Below, in pieces: positions 10,342 through 21,500 of a stretch of DNA of 64,000 bases (its first letter is position 1; the number at the start of each line of letters is the position of its first letter). Source of the DNA: Aradus depressus (lineage: Eukaryota > Arthropoda > Insecta > Hemiptera > Aradidae); NCBI GenBank assembly GCA_963662175.1, contig OY759223.1, forward strand, positions 24,839,460 to 24,903,459, in the 5' to 3' direction. A model generated the notes under the pieces. That model worked only from the letters and a program-made list of their open reading frames with translations, did not search any database and was not told the DNA's origin. Both the position numbers and the translations under genes were made by a program.

Positions 10342-11527
10342 ATGGACAGAACTCTTAAGATCCTTCAATGGAACGCTCGTTCTGCTGTAGCCAACAAAGC
10401 CAGTTTGGAGTGGATGTTGCACAAGCACGGTATCGACGTGGCCCTTGTATCTGAGACGTGGTTCAGGCCAGGAGTGTATGTCGGGTTCCCGGGGTACAAT
10501 GTGCTGAGAGAGAACAGGGCAGACGCCAGGTCAGGGGTAGCGCTCCTCATTAGGAGTAGCATCCCCTACACCCAGATCACCAATTTTTACAAGGTCAGGA
10601 ATGTGCTGGTGGTAGGAGCGGAGAGTAGGTTAGTCTCCAATTCTGCCATCAGTATCATCTCTATTTACAATGAGCCCAACAATCAAGTGGCAGAGGCAGA
10701 CTGGGACCGGTTGTTGCGAGGCATTCCAAAACCTACCTTGGTTGGAGGTGATTTCAATTCTCACCACTATTCTTGGGGTTGCGATAGATGTGACAAGAAG
10801 GGCAAAAATCTTTTAGCGGCTGTTGAAAACAGCAATATGATAGTTGTAAATGATGGCAGCCCTACTTATGTTAATAACGTTGCCCAGAAATGCAACTCGG
10901 CGGTGGATGTCACTTTTTGTTCTTCAGGTTTGGCCAGTAAAGTGGATTGGGAGACATTGTCTGACCCTCACGGCTCTAACCACCTCCCCATTGTAATCAC
11001 TTTAAATTATATTTCTATTAACAAACTCCTCGTCACACCCTTTCGAAAGTAGAACATTAGAAAAGCTGATTGGGAAAAATTTAGTTATTCCATGAATGAT
11101 AAATTCAGGAGTTCAGACAGTAGTCTAAATGAAGGGTATGACCATTGCATTAACGTTATAAATGAAGCAGCTGCAGAAGCAATCCCGAAATTTAGAAAAT
11201 ATATAAATCCCAAATTTAATCGTCCCTGGTGGAATGAAAACCTCAGCGATTTGTTAAACAAATGAAAAGCCAACTTCAATAATTATAAAAAGAATTCGGA
11301 TTTGGGGAATCTCATGAAATATAAACGAGCGGATGCGGAATTTAAGAAGGCGGTAAAAGAAAGTAAAATTAATAGTTGGCGCGAATTTTGTGGTAGTTTG
11401 AACAGATGTACGCCTGTAAAAGAAATTTGGGACAAAATAAAAAAACTATCAAACAGGAAGAAAAGTAATAAGCCCTCTTTAGAGACGGGAGAGTGGTGTG
11501 TGGACTTCATGGAACGTAAAAAACGCT
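10342..11527 (+). pseudogene. LINE ORF2 APE-type endonuclease part
   Basis: The ATG at 10342 begins MDRTLKILQWNARSA, the N-terminal strand with catalytic Asn. VSETWF gives the catalytic Glu, GGDFNSHHYSWG the Asp/Asn/His loop, and DPHGSNHLPI the terminal His motif of APE-like endonucleases that nick target DNA. In-frame stops at 11050 and 11263 interrupt it, but the same frame continues (IRKADWEKF..., WREFCGSLN) to 11527. There it is joined by deletion to the RT region. Confidence 0.85.
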
Positions 11528-12638
11528 AAAACCGGGTAGATCGCACAGTGATGGAGCTTCATACAGACCGATAGCCCTGTCATCTTGCATGTTGAAGACC
11601 TTCGAAAGAATGGTGAAGAACAGGCTTGAGTGGTGGCTGGAGTCGCAGGACAAGATCCCATCTTACCAGTTCGGGTTTCGGAAGGGCAGGTCCACTTATG
11701 ACAGTTTAGCCTCCCTCACCTTAGATATCCACACTGGGTTTACTAATCGTCATCAGACATTGGCACTGTTCCTGGATCTCACAGGGGCCTATGACTCTGT
11801 TCAACTTCCTGTTCTAGCGAACAAGATGCTAAGTTTGGACTTGCCAGCCAGTTTTACTCACAGGATCATTAATTTACTCTCGAATAGACGCCTTCATCTA
11901 TGGATAAACAGCTCACTGCATAGTTCCAGGGTTACAAATTTGGGTTTGGCGCAGGGTGGAATTCTCTCTCCCCTTCTATTCGTTATCTACTCCTTGGATT
12001 TGTGTCGATGTATTCCTCGCAACATAAGTATATTGCAGTACGCAGATGATATCTGCCTGTATACCCAACACAAGACCGTGGATTCTTGCAAGACAGGCTT
12101 GGACCAGGCCGTAACATCGCTGCTTCCGTGGCTGGTCGACAATGGTCTCAGCATCTCTCAGTCAAAGTCTGCCGTTTGTTCTTTCTCGCGACAACTCGGG
12201 GAGAATTTAGCTTTGGGGGGATTGGTCTTCCCTTGCGTGGCCAAGGTTCTAGACCGGAAGTTAAACTGGAACAGACATATCTCCTCCATAATCCAGAAAG
12301 TAGAAAAATATATTAATATCTTTAGACTAATAACAAACAAAAATTGGGGGGCAGATCCTAGTATTGCATTACTATTTTATAGAAACGTAATTAGGGCAGT
12401 TGTGGACTACGGCTCAGTGTTCTATGGTGAAGCGGCCAAGACCAGTCTACATGGGCTGGATGTCCTTCACAACAAATGTCTGCGTCTGGCACTGGGCTTC
12501 CTGAACAGCACACCTGTAGATGTGGTACTGTGTGAGGCGGGGGAGATGCTGCTAGACCTTAGAAGGAGAATGTTGGCTGGCAAGTACCTCTGCAAGTTAC
12601 TGGTCATAGTCCTGTCTATAGCAAAGTTCGGCAACTAA
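11522..12638 (+). pseudogene. LINE ORF2 reverse transcriptase part
   Basis: Reading begins KPGRSHSDGASYRPIALSS, the start of RT fingers. YQFGFRKGRSTYDSL and the palm aspartate in LFLDLTGAYDSV follow, then GGILSPLLFVIYSLD and the catalytic YADD at 12039-12050. A thumb segment (LDRKLNWNRHI) ends before a stop at 12638. The piece lacks about the first third of a normal RT region, removed by the deletion at 11522. It would have copied element RNA at the nicked target. Confidence 0.9.
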
Positions 12639-12691
12639 CTGTACTTAACTTCACCTCATCTTACTGGGTTAGAAAGAATTATTATCCTCTT

Positions 12692-13748
12692 TTGCTTGAT
12701 AGTTTCCCGGAATACGCTAAGTTTGCCCCTTTCGTATACAGTTCTCACATTCTACCAAATTTCAATATTAATTTTCGTAATCTTCTTCATCACATTAATA
12801 TCACATACTTACCGGATCTCTCTGGTGTCCCTCCTTCCATGGTTAATGCGGTGTTCCAAGAGATCAAACGGAAATGGTGGTCGTCATATGTACCAATATT
12901 TACAGACGGATCAAAAACGACGAATGGTACAGGTTGCGCCTTTCTTGATGACAACAAAAATTTCAGTCGGAGTTTCAAACTTCCGAAATTTGCTTCTAGT
13001 TACACTGCTGAATTAGTAGCAATAAATGAAGCTTTGAAGTATGTCTCCCTACTCGATAGTGAACACTTTCTTTTAGTTACAGATTCATTGAGTGCCCTAA
13101 CTAAGTTAGATTCCTGTTGCACAAACAAGTTATCTATCTATGATAACATAATAGCCGACATACTAGAAAACTATGCCGTGGTTATTGGCCAAAAGAAAAA
13201 AGTTGTGTAAATGTGGGTGAAAGCTCACGCGGGAATAAAAGGGAACGAGAGGGTGGACGGATTGGCAAAACTGGTGGTGGAGAGGTATAGTAGGCAACAT
13301 CCCGGCTAGCGATCTGAAGGAGGGTATCCTGACCTCCGTTCTGACAATGTGGCAGGACAGGTACCAGGCCTCTTGCAAAGGCAATTTCTTTAAGTCGATT
13401 CAACCCCATGTAGGAACCAGACCGTGGTTTAGGGACAAAGCAACATCGAAATTTGAGTGTAAGACCATATGCCGTTTAAGAAGCAACCACGGACTGTGCA
13501 ATGCCTACCTGAATAGGATTGGTCTGAGTGAGAGTTCTAGCTGCCGCCACTGCGGGGGCTACGAGGATCTGGAGCATATAGTGATGCAGTGTCCACATTA
13601 CAGTGCAGAAAGATATCTCCTTATGGAGAACCTAGAGAGTACAGTTGCAGCTCCTCGAACATACCTAGCTATTTTATCTGCTTGCAACAGCCCTCTTGAC
13701 AGAGAGGCGCTGTTAACTTTTTTAAATTATGCTGGCCGCAGGGTCTGA
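12692..13748 (+). pseudogene. LINE ORF2 RNase H and terminal CCHC
   Basis: VPIFTDGSKTTNGTG supplies the first Asp of RNase H, SYTAELVAINEAL the Glu, LVTDSLSAL the second Asp, and after a stop at 13208 WVKAHAGIKGNERVDGLAK the last His/Asp motif. From 13347 another frame gives the closing zinc-binding segment CRHCGGYEDLEHIVMQC, ending at 13748. RNase H removes RNA from the RNA-DNA hybrid. Two frame changes make it non-functional. Confidence 0.85.
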
Positions 13749-13924
13749 ACTTCGTATATATTCATATGTCATTAGCTATGTATCTGTTTTTGCCGCCCTT
13801 CGGTCTACCGTGCGCCGGTTGGCTGCGCGGTGGGTGGGTTGGGGTGCCGGATTCGGCTGGGGCTCCTCGGGGTTCCGGGTCGGTCGGGCACACATGGAGA
13901 ACGGTGAACTGTATTGGTAACAAC

Positions 13925-14035
13925 GGTATGAGTGATGGTCACTGGCGCGGGATTAAGTTCTCTCAAAACTTGAATCAGTGTATGAGTGATGGTCACTGGC
14001 ATGGGATTAAGTTCCCTCAAAACCTGAATGGGGTT
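13925..14035 (+). repeat. two 55-bp direct repeats in LINE 3' UTR
   Basis: TATGAGTGATGGTCACTGGC followed by a GGGATTAAGTTC block occurs twice in a row with few mismatches. Confidence 0.85.
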
Positions 14036-14454
14036 ATGTTACCCAAGTTGGAAAGTGATGGTTTTGTATTTCGAGGTTGTGTGCTCGACGGGTTTGGGAC
14101 CCTGGTGGGTCGCGGCCGGTTCGGTGCCTCCGCTCCTCTGCTGTGTGGTCTTCTGGCGTCCGGCTTTTCAGCGGCCGAGTCGGCTTCCTGCTCGCCTTCA
14201 TGACTGTGTTGTCTGGTGGCCCCATTCCTCTTCGGGGGCATTGCGCGTCCGTATCTTGCTTCTTTACAAAATTATTGCTTACAGCTTTTTCAATTGTTTT
14301 TTTTTTCAATTGTTCTTCTTTAATTGCTTTGTCCTTAAACCAAGGTGCCTATGAAAAATTTTCCAAAATGATCATCGTGGTAGCTGGCCGATATGCCTCA
14401 GCATAAAGCCATAACGGAGAAAAAAAAAAAAAAGAAAAAAAAAAAAAAGAAATC

Positions 14455-14735
14455 TCAGAAGTGTATAAAAATGCCAACCTAACAAACTTAAATATCTCTG
14501 TTGAACTTAGTACTGAAATCTGTAGACTATTTGTAGACAAGTTTAGTAGAATTAGACAATTTAAATTTTTAATAAATTCTTTGTTTTTAACAAAAATGTT
14601 GCCGTTACATGAAGTTCGTTATTCAGGGTCCTATACTGTGAGAAAAACTGTTGAGGGGAGAGGGTGCATATAATTATGTATTTCTATTCAAATCAGGAGG
14701 TCCGACTTTCTGAACATCGTCTCTCAGTTTCTCTC
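14455..14735. other. unassigned stretch after the LINE
   Basis: A 70-codon open frame (14461-14673, plus) exists but I recognise no domain or splice context. No repeat match seen inside the window. Confidence 0.3.
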
Positions 14736-14738
14736 TCG

Positions 14739-14740
14739 AA

Positions 14741-14801
<61 letters not shown>
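14739..14801. repeat. (AT)n microsatellite
   Basis: Pure AT dinucleotide run. Confidence 0.97.
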
Positions 14802-14806
<5 letters not shown>

Positions 14807-17125
14807 AACTTTGACTTTTCTCCTAATATCTCTCATTCGAGTCCTATTCAATTCTTCGACAGTACATTCATGATGTTATAATTTTTAATTATTCGAATGG
14901 AATAAGGCTTATAGTATGTACTTCAACGGCAGACACCCCAGCTAGTAAGTGTTTAGGACCACTGGGCACCACAGCTAGTATAATATACTAATGACCTAGA
15001 ACTATATTTATACTAAGGCCTACCTCCACAACCCCCCCCCCCCCCCCCATTCACAATTTTGTGACGTCACACACTTTCTTTTTTTATTTGGCCTTCAAGA
15101 ATACTACATATGAAATTTCATGACAATCCGAGCATTAATTAATGAGTTAGCTCTATTTTTATGCTTAGCCCCTCCTTACAAGCCTCCCTCCCGTTCGAAA
15201 TTTTGGGACGCCACATAGCCTATTATTCACTCGGTCTTGAAAGAATGCTTCATATGAAGTTTCATGAATATCCGTCCAGCCGTTTGGGCGTGATGCTGGA
15301 ACAAACATACAACCAAACCCCGCGTCAGTATAGAAGTATAGAAGCCGGTGGAAGAGAATGGGTAGATAAGCGAATCTGAATTTAAAAATCCCAATAACTG
15401 CCGATGTAATGATTGTATCAACATCAAATTTCGTATTTAAAATTACAATCCGCGGAGGACATAACCAGTCAAATTTCAGCGATATCGGCCAAGGGGAGGG
15501 GGGAGTTCCGGGGTGGGGGCTCAATTCAAAAATCTTAATAACTGCCCATGTAATGAATGTATCGACATCAAATTTCGTATTTAAAACTAAAATCCACTTA
15601 GGACATAACCAGTCAAATTTCAGCGATGCCGACCGAGGGGAGGAGGGAGTTCCGGGATAGAGGCCCTTTTCAAAAATCCCAATAACTGCCGATGTAATGA
15701 TTGTATCAACATCAAATTTCGTATTTAAAATTACAATCCGCGGCGGACATAACCAGTCAAATTTCAGCGATATCGGCCAAGGGGAGGGGGGAGTTCCGGG
15801 GAGAGGGCTCAGTTCAAAAATTCACAACCCCCCTCCCAGTTAAAAGTTTTGGACGCCACACACCCTTTTTTTCTATTTGGCCTTCAAGAATACTACATAT
15901 GAAATTTCGTGACAATCCGACCAACCGTTAATGAAGTAGGACTATTTATATACTTAGGCCCCCCTTACAACCCCCCCTCCCGTTCGAATTTTTGGGACGC
16001 CACATAGCCTATTATTCACTCGGTCTTGAAAGGATGCTACATATGAAGTTTCACGAATATCCGTCCAGCCGTTTGGGCGTGATGCTGGAACAAACAAACA
16101 AACAAACCCCGTTTCAGTATAGAAGTACAGAAGCCGATGGAAGAGAATGGGTACATAAGCGAATCTGAATTTAAAAATTCCCAATAACTGCCGATGTAAT
16201 GATTGTATCAACATCAAATTTCGTATTTAAAATTAACATCCGCGGAGGACATAACCAGTCAAATTTCAGCGATATCGGCCGAGGGGAGGGGGGAGTTCCG
16301 GGGTGGGGGCTCAATTCAAAAATCTTAATAACTGCCCATGTAATGAATGTATCGACATCAAATTTCGTATTTAAAACTAAAATCCACTTAGAACATAACC
16401 AGTCAAATTTCAGCGATGTCGACCGAGAGGAAGGGGGAGTTCCGGGGTGGGGGGTCAATTAAAAAATCCCAATAACTGCCGATGTAATGAATGTATCGAC
16501 ATCAAATTTCGTATTTAAAATTAACATCCGCGGAGGACATAACCAGACAAATTTTAGCGATATCGGCCGAGGGGAGGGGGGAGTTCCGGGGGAGGGCTCA
16601 GTTCAAAAATTCACAACCCCCCTCCCATTTAAAATTTTGAGACGGCACACACCCTACTTTTCTATTTGGCCTTCAAGAATTCTACATATGAAATTTCGTA
16701 TTTAAAATTAACATCCGCGGAGGACATAACCAGACAAATTTCAGCGATATCGACTGAGAGGAGGGGGGAGTTCCGGGGAGAGGGCTCAGTTCAAAAATTC
16801 ACAACCCCCCTCCCATTTAAAATTTTGGGACGGCACACATCCTATTTTTCTATTTGGCCTTCAAGAATACTACATATGAAATTTCGTGACAATCCGACCA
16901 ACCGTTAATGAGGTAGGACTATTTATATACTTAGGCCCCCCTTACAACCCCCCCTCCCGTTCGAAATTTTGGGACGCCACATAGCCTATTATTCAATCGG
17001 GCTCAAAAGAATGCTACATGTGAAGTTTCATGAAGATCCGTCCAGCCGTTTGGGCGTGATGCTGGAACAAACATACAAACAAACCCACAACACACAAACC
17101 CTGTTTCAGCTTTATTTATATAGAT
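14802..17125. repeat. composite dispersed repeat with tandem units
   Basis: The opening (GAACTTTGACTTTTCTCC... GACAGTACATTCATGATG) matches the start of the repeat at 42105. The end (CCCTGTTTCAGCTTTATTTA) resembles that repeat's end (TTTTCAGCTTTATATATATG). The interior is expanded by tandem GGGAGTTCCGGGG-containing units. It may be a non-autonomous mobile element. Confidence 0.6.
15384..16830. repeat. tandem units of 130-150 bp (CCCAATAACTGCCGATGTAA)
   Basis: Seven or more related units each contain AATAACTGCCGATGTAATGA, CATCAAATTTCGTATTTAAA, AACCAGTCAAATTTCAGCG and GGGGAGTTCCGGGG in that order. Element X units share the same ancestral core. Confidence 0.85.
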
Positions 17126-17463
17126 TTACAAGCAATTAAATTTTTGTTCGTACATGGTCGGAATGATTTTTTTATTTTAATAGAAGACCTTTTTTCAAAT
17201 TCTGTTTGTATGTACATATGTATAAATATATACGTTAGGTTGAGCTTCACGGGGAAAACGTAAATTTCGTGAATATACGGCTGATCTTATATTCACGATT
17301 TCCAGGGAGCTTTTCCTGCTGACGGATTTTCACGAAATTTGACGGATTTTCACGAGCATCCTTATACACCCATATCAAACATAGGCCACGTGGACCTTAA
17401 CATTTAGAACGGGAAGGGGTAGGGCTTTTTTGTATGTAATAAAAGTATGAATAATAATATTTT
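17126..17463. other. AT-rich intergenic stretch
   Basis: Only short imperfect repeats (GACGGATTTTCACGA twice near 17322-17355). No gene seen. Confidence 0.35.
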
Positions 17464-17645
17464 GTGCGGGCTAGAGCCTAGGGCTTTGGTTGCATGGTAC
17501 CACCAAAGTTGCGGGTTCGAAACCCGTCCACCAAGAGTTTTATTTCTTACATAGAACTCCCTCCCATGACCCTGGTTGTTGTGTACATAACCAATAACAC
17601 TATTATAGAGACATGGCTAATATACACAGTACATGAAGCCAATTC
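17464..17645 (+). mobile_element. SINE2 copy
   Basis: GCGGGCTAGAGCCTAGGGCT head, B box GGGTTCGAAACCC, body with AGAACTCCCTCCC, tail ATATACACAGTACATGAAGC. Confidence 0.8.
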
Positions 17646-17844
17646 AAGATTCGAGGAACATTTTTATTCATATGTTATTTTGTATGTTCTGTATAAATAA
17701 AACTTAATGTTTGATACAATTAAAATTCCAGATAATATACCTAATATGTACCTACATCTGTAGTGTATTCGGTAATAGACTGGGAGACAACCATTGTCAT
17801 TGAAACACACTAGGTACTTGTACATGTATTTGACAATGTCCATA

Positions 17845-18145
17845 TTAGCGTGCTAGCCTCCTGAGCTCTAGATTTCGAGTTCGAAACCCAGCCGAGGCAC
17901 TTAGGTTTTTTTTATTTGGGAGGTTAAAAAATCTTGAGCACGCCGTCCTTTGGACGAGACGTTAAGCGATGATCTCGAGCCTGTACAGTGTCAGATACTT
18001 GCCTACTTAAGGTGATTAAACCTAGGTAGGCAAAATTTAAGATTCCCAGAGTAGAATCGGGCTCATATACAGCAGAGTAACAAAAGATCTCTCTGGTAGT
18101 AGGCGATATGAACTCGTAGTTAAAGCCCGGGCAAAGTTATAAATG
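17845..18145 (+). mobile_element. SINE1 copy, degenerate head
   Basis: B box GAGTTCGAAACCC, GCCGTCCTTTGGACGAGACG body and GCCCGGGCA end are recognisable. It lies about 350 bp upstream of the PSMD1 start codon. Confidence 0.8.
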
Positions 18146-18339
18146 TATAAACTAATGAACAAAACAGTAGGAATTGATCAAAACGATTCATGAAGTTTTC
18201 TATTCGTTTAGGTTATTCTAAGGTTCCCCGCCCCCCTTCAAACTATATATTTTATTTTTAACATAATGATACAGCAATTTTTTAATACATTATTTATGCA
18301 AATATTTATGAATGTATTATTTAAAAAAATTATTTTCGA

Positions 18340-18499
18340 TATTAATTGCAGATCTGACGTGTTAAGAAAATAACGATGATGGCAACACTGAGTTCTATAC
18401 ATCTGTGATACGGAGTCGCCACTTGCGTTCTGTATCTCTTTGAATTCGGTTTGTGTTAATAGATAAAGTCGGCTTACTTTTAAATTTGCTGTTTACATC
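18340..18499 (+). promoter_or_regulatory. probable PSMD1 5' UTR and promoter region
   Basis: Placed only by position: this is the sequence just before the start codon, between a SINE1 and exon 1. I cannot identify a TATA box or initiator with confidence. The context before ATG (TTACATCATG) is AT-rich. Confidence 0.3.
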
Positions 18500-18518
18500 A
18501 TGAATATTACTTCGGCGG
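18500..18518 (+). CDS. PSMD1: PSMD1 exon 1 (coding part)
   Basis: ATG AAT ATT ACT TCG GCG G, donor GTAAAT. With exon 2 it gives MNITSAAGIISLL, the expected N-terminus (human begins MITSAAGIISLL), which fixes the start. Confidence 0.93.
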
Positions 18519-21500
18519 GTAAATATCTTTGTATTTTCTACATATTTTAACACTTAATTTTGCTTAAGACGTTTTTTAAAGTATAACATTCTTCAAATTT
18601 AACAAGTCATCGTTACATCTAACCTGATTTCATTTTTTTTAAATAGTATTTAGCCAGCTAATTTTTTTTCTAATTACAATATTATATTATTTATAAGTAC
18701 TATAATTCCTGAAAAGAAATATAACTTTATAAACAGCTTAAATATATTTTATTTGTCATTGTTTGGTGTAAGGTTATCCATTACGGTTTAGTTATTTTTC
18801 AACTTTTTTTTTTTTTACAGCCGGAATAATATCGCTCCTTGAGGAGCCTATGCCAGAACTAAAAATTTTCGCTTTGAAAAAGCTGAATCAGATTGTTGAT
18901 GAATTTTGGCCAGAGATCTCTGAAGCAATTGAAAAAATGTAAGTTATATGTATTGATAAGAATTTTATTTCTGTGTATTACGTTGCGTCAAATTGCACCA
19001 TATTTTGAACAAAATAATTTTCATATTTTATTTTTCAGCATTGGGGATATCTATTTTTTTTTTTTTTTTTTTTTTAATGATAATTAAATGCTCCAAACAA
19101 ATTAAGAAGTATTATTTATAATATTTTTAGAGAGGTTTTACATGAGGACAAAGGCTTCACCCAACATGACTTGGCGGCTCTGGTTGCCAGTAAAGTATTT
19201 TATCATTTGGGCTCCTTCAGTGACTCTCTCACTTACGCCCTTGGTGCTGGAAATCTGTTCGATGTGAATTCCAGATCTGAATATGTTGATACCATTATTG
19301 GTAAGTGATGAAAACTAAATTTTAGCATATGTAAACAAAAAAAATTTTTTTTTATGTACATTCTTTTAAATATTGCTCTGTTGATTTAAGTCTAAATTAC
19401 CAAATATTGACCTAATATTGTAATAAATTATAACTAGTTTGGGTTTTTGTGACTCATGCCCGGGCTTAAACAACGTGGTCATATCTCCTATTTCCTGTTG
19501 GCTTTTTATAGATTTTGTTGATATGAGGCTCTACCGTGGGGGTCCTAAATTTTGTCTAACCGGATTTAATTAGGATAGGTTTTTTTTTAACTTGTACCTA
19601 ACGTCAGGGTCGGGTCATGTAACGTCCCTCCGAAGGACGGCATACTCATTTTTTTCAGCTTCTAGATGAAAAAAGATGAAGATAAAACTCAATATACATA
19701 TTTTGCACATAGATAAATACGAGATTTGTGTACTACCCTTATCTAATTGGAAAGGATTACTTTTTTTTTAAAATTTATTTTTCCATACGTAATATGTACA
19801 ATAAGTGGATGATAGTAGAAATGTTTTTGTGTAAACAGACCTCAATCTATTCAAGACAAATCCGGTTAATCCCCCATTTTATTTATATGAAAAAAAAATG
19901 GATTACCGGCTATGTACTTCCTCAACACAAATTAATCGGATAATTTTCCGCTCTCCCTTCAAATCCAAACGAAGATTTGGGCTAAAACTCAATATTGTGT
20001 CGATACATTCATTATATCGGCAGTTATTAGGGTATTTGAGTCTATTCCCACACCTTTTCTTTGACCGATTTCGCGGAAAATTAATAGGTGCCTTTCTCAT
20101 GGGATTTTTAATATAAGTATAAAATTGTATGTCGATAAATTCATTACTTCGGCAGTTATTGAGAATTTTTAGTTGGGCCCGCCACTGATCCACCCCTCCC
20201 TTTCCGCAGAAAATTAATACATTTCATCCTTATAGGGCTTCGAATTTACTTATGAAATTTCAGAATACGATCTGTGTCGATATAGTTGAAAGCTAATAAA
20301 ATTAATAAAACAAAAAACTTGTTTAACTATTATATTGATTGTTTCCACAAAAATATACACTGCGTACCGGTTTCAGCTTACGCCATCGTCAGCACAAATT
20401 TCAAAAGTGACATTTAAGTTTGCTAGGTTGTCCATATTTATATTAAATGTCTTTTGAACTTTGTGCTGACGATGGCGGAGGCCCAAACCGGTACTCTATA
20501 TGTATAAATTTTTGTGAAATGTTAAACAAGTTCTTCGATTTTATTTATTTTATTAATTTTCCACTATATTGACACAGATCGCAGACATTTATTCTGATAT
20601 TAAGAATGATTTGCCAGAGTATATATCAATAATTTAAAACAAAATTAGCAATCTTTGACAACAACATGAAACATGGGTGACAATTTGCTTAGTAAATAAT
20701 TTGTTTTAGAACTAATAGTGACTACAAACTATCATGGTGCTTGCAAACTTTTCCCTCTCAAATAAAATTTGATGTATTTTTTTTTTTTTTCTAGCAAAAT
20801 GTATTGATCACTATACTACTCTGAGAATTCATAATCTTGAGAACCCCAACGATGTGCAGCCAATTGACTCTCGTCTGGAGGCGATTGTTGATCGAATGTT
20901 TCAACGATGTTTGGATGAGGGGCAATATCGCCAAGCCTTGGGCATCGCACTTGAAACCAGAAGAATGGATATTTTTGAAAAATCTATACTTCAGTCGGTA
21001 AGTATTTAATTTATAGAGATATTTCGGGACGTTCTTATGTCCCTTCATCAGATCCCAATTTTCGAAATGTAGAAAAAAGAAAGAAAACAATGTGACAATA
21101 ACAAATATAAATAAAATATGATGATTAATAGAGTGGACAGTATCTTTTCAATGTAGAAGGAATTTAAGGTTCTGTCGTGTAAATGAAAATTCATAATCTG
21201 GCCAACGTTTCGGAAACTATTTATTTCCTTCTTCAGGGCCTTATAATGACTTGAGTGGATGTGTGTGGTGAAGGTGTCGGTGAGTTTGTGTCCAGTAATA
21301 GTGCAATGATATAAAATTGCAATTTCTTCAGAGTAAGAAAAAAATAAATAGTTTCCGAAACGTTGGCCAAATTTTGAATTTTCATTTACACGACAGAACC
21401 TCGAATTCCTTCTACATCATAAAATAAGATATGTATTAAACAAGTATAAATTAATAAACTGAAAAATTTAGATCAATTTATGTATTAAAGAATACATTTA

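Larger units (their letters stand above)
8520..14450 (+). mobile_element. decayed I-superfamily LINE
   Basis: Contains ORF1 with zinc knuckles, then ORF2 pieces for APE-type endonuclease, reverse transcriptase, RNase H and a terminal CCHC. It has a GC-richer 3' UTR and A-rich tail (14419-14450). The combination of APE endonuclease and RNase H places it in the I superfamily. It has two frameshifts, several stops and an internal deletion. The 5' end is approximate; I could not fix a target-site duplication. Confidence 0.85.
20269..20582. mobile_element. small palindromic PLE-like element (family B)
   Basis: The outer ends GATCTGTGTCGATATAGT (20269) and ACTATATTGACACAGATC (to 20580) are inverted copies. 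Farther in lie inverted AACAAGTT blocks and hammerhead-like motifs facing each other. There is no coding sequence. It is in PSMD1 intron 3. Confidence 0.7.

Noticed and set aside
14461..14673. 70-codon frame after the LINE tail as a host exon
   Set aside because: No recognised domain, no clear acceptor and donor pair, no neighbouring exon.
15161..16908. Several 70-95 codon open frames in the tandem repeat region
   Set aside because: They arise from in-frame tandem units with no codon constraint, occur on both strands and match no domain.
17310..17356. CTGACGGATTTTCACGAAAT resembling a hammerhead
   Set aside because: The core ends in G instead of A and stem II is absent; it is part of a short direct repeat.
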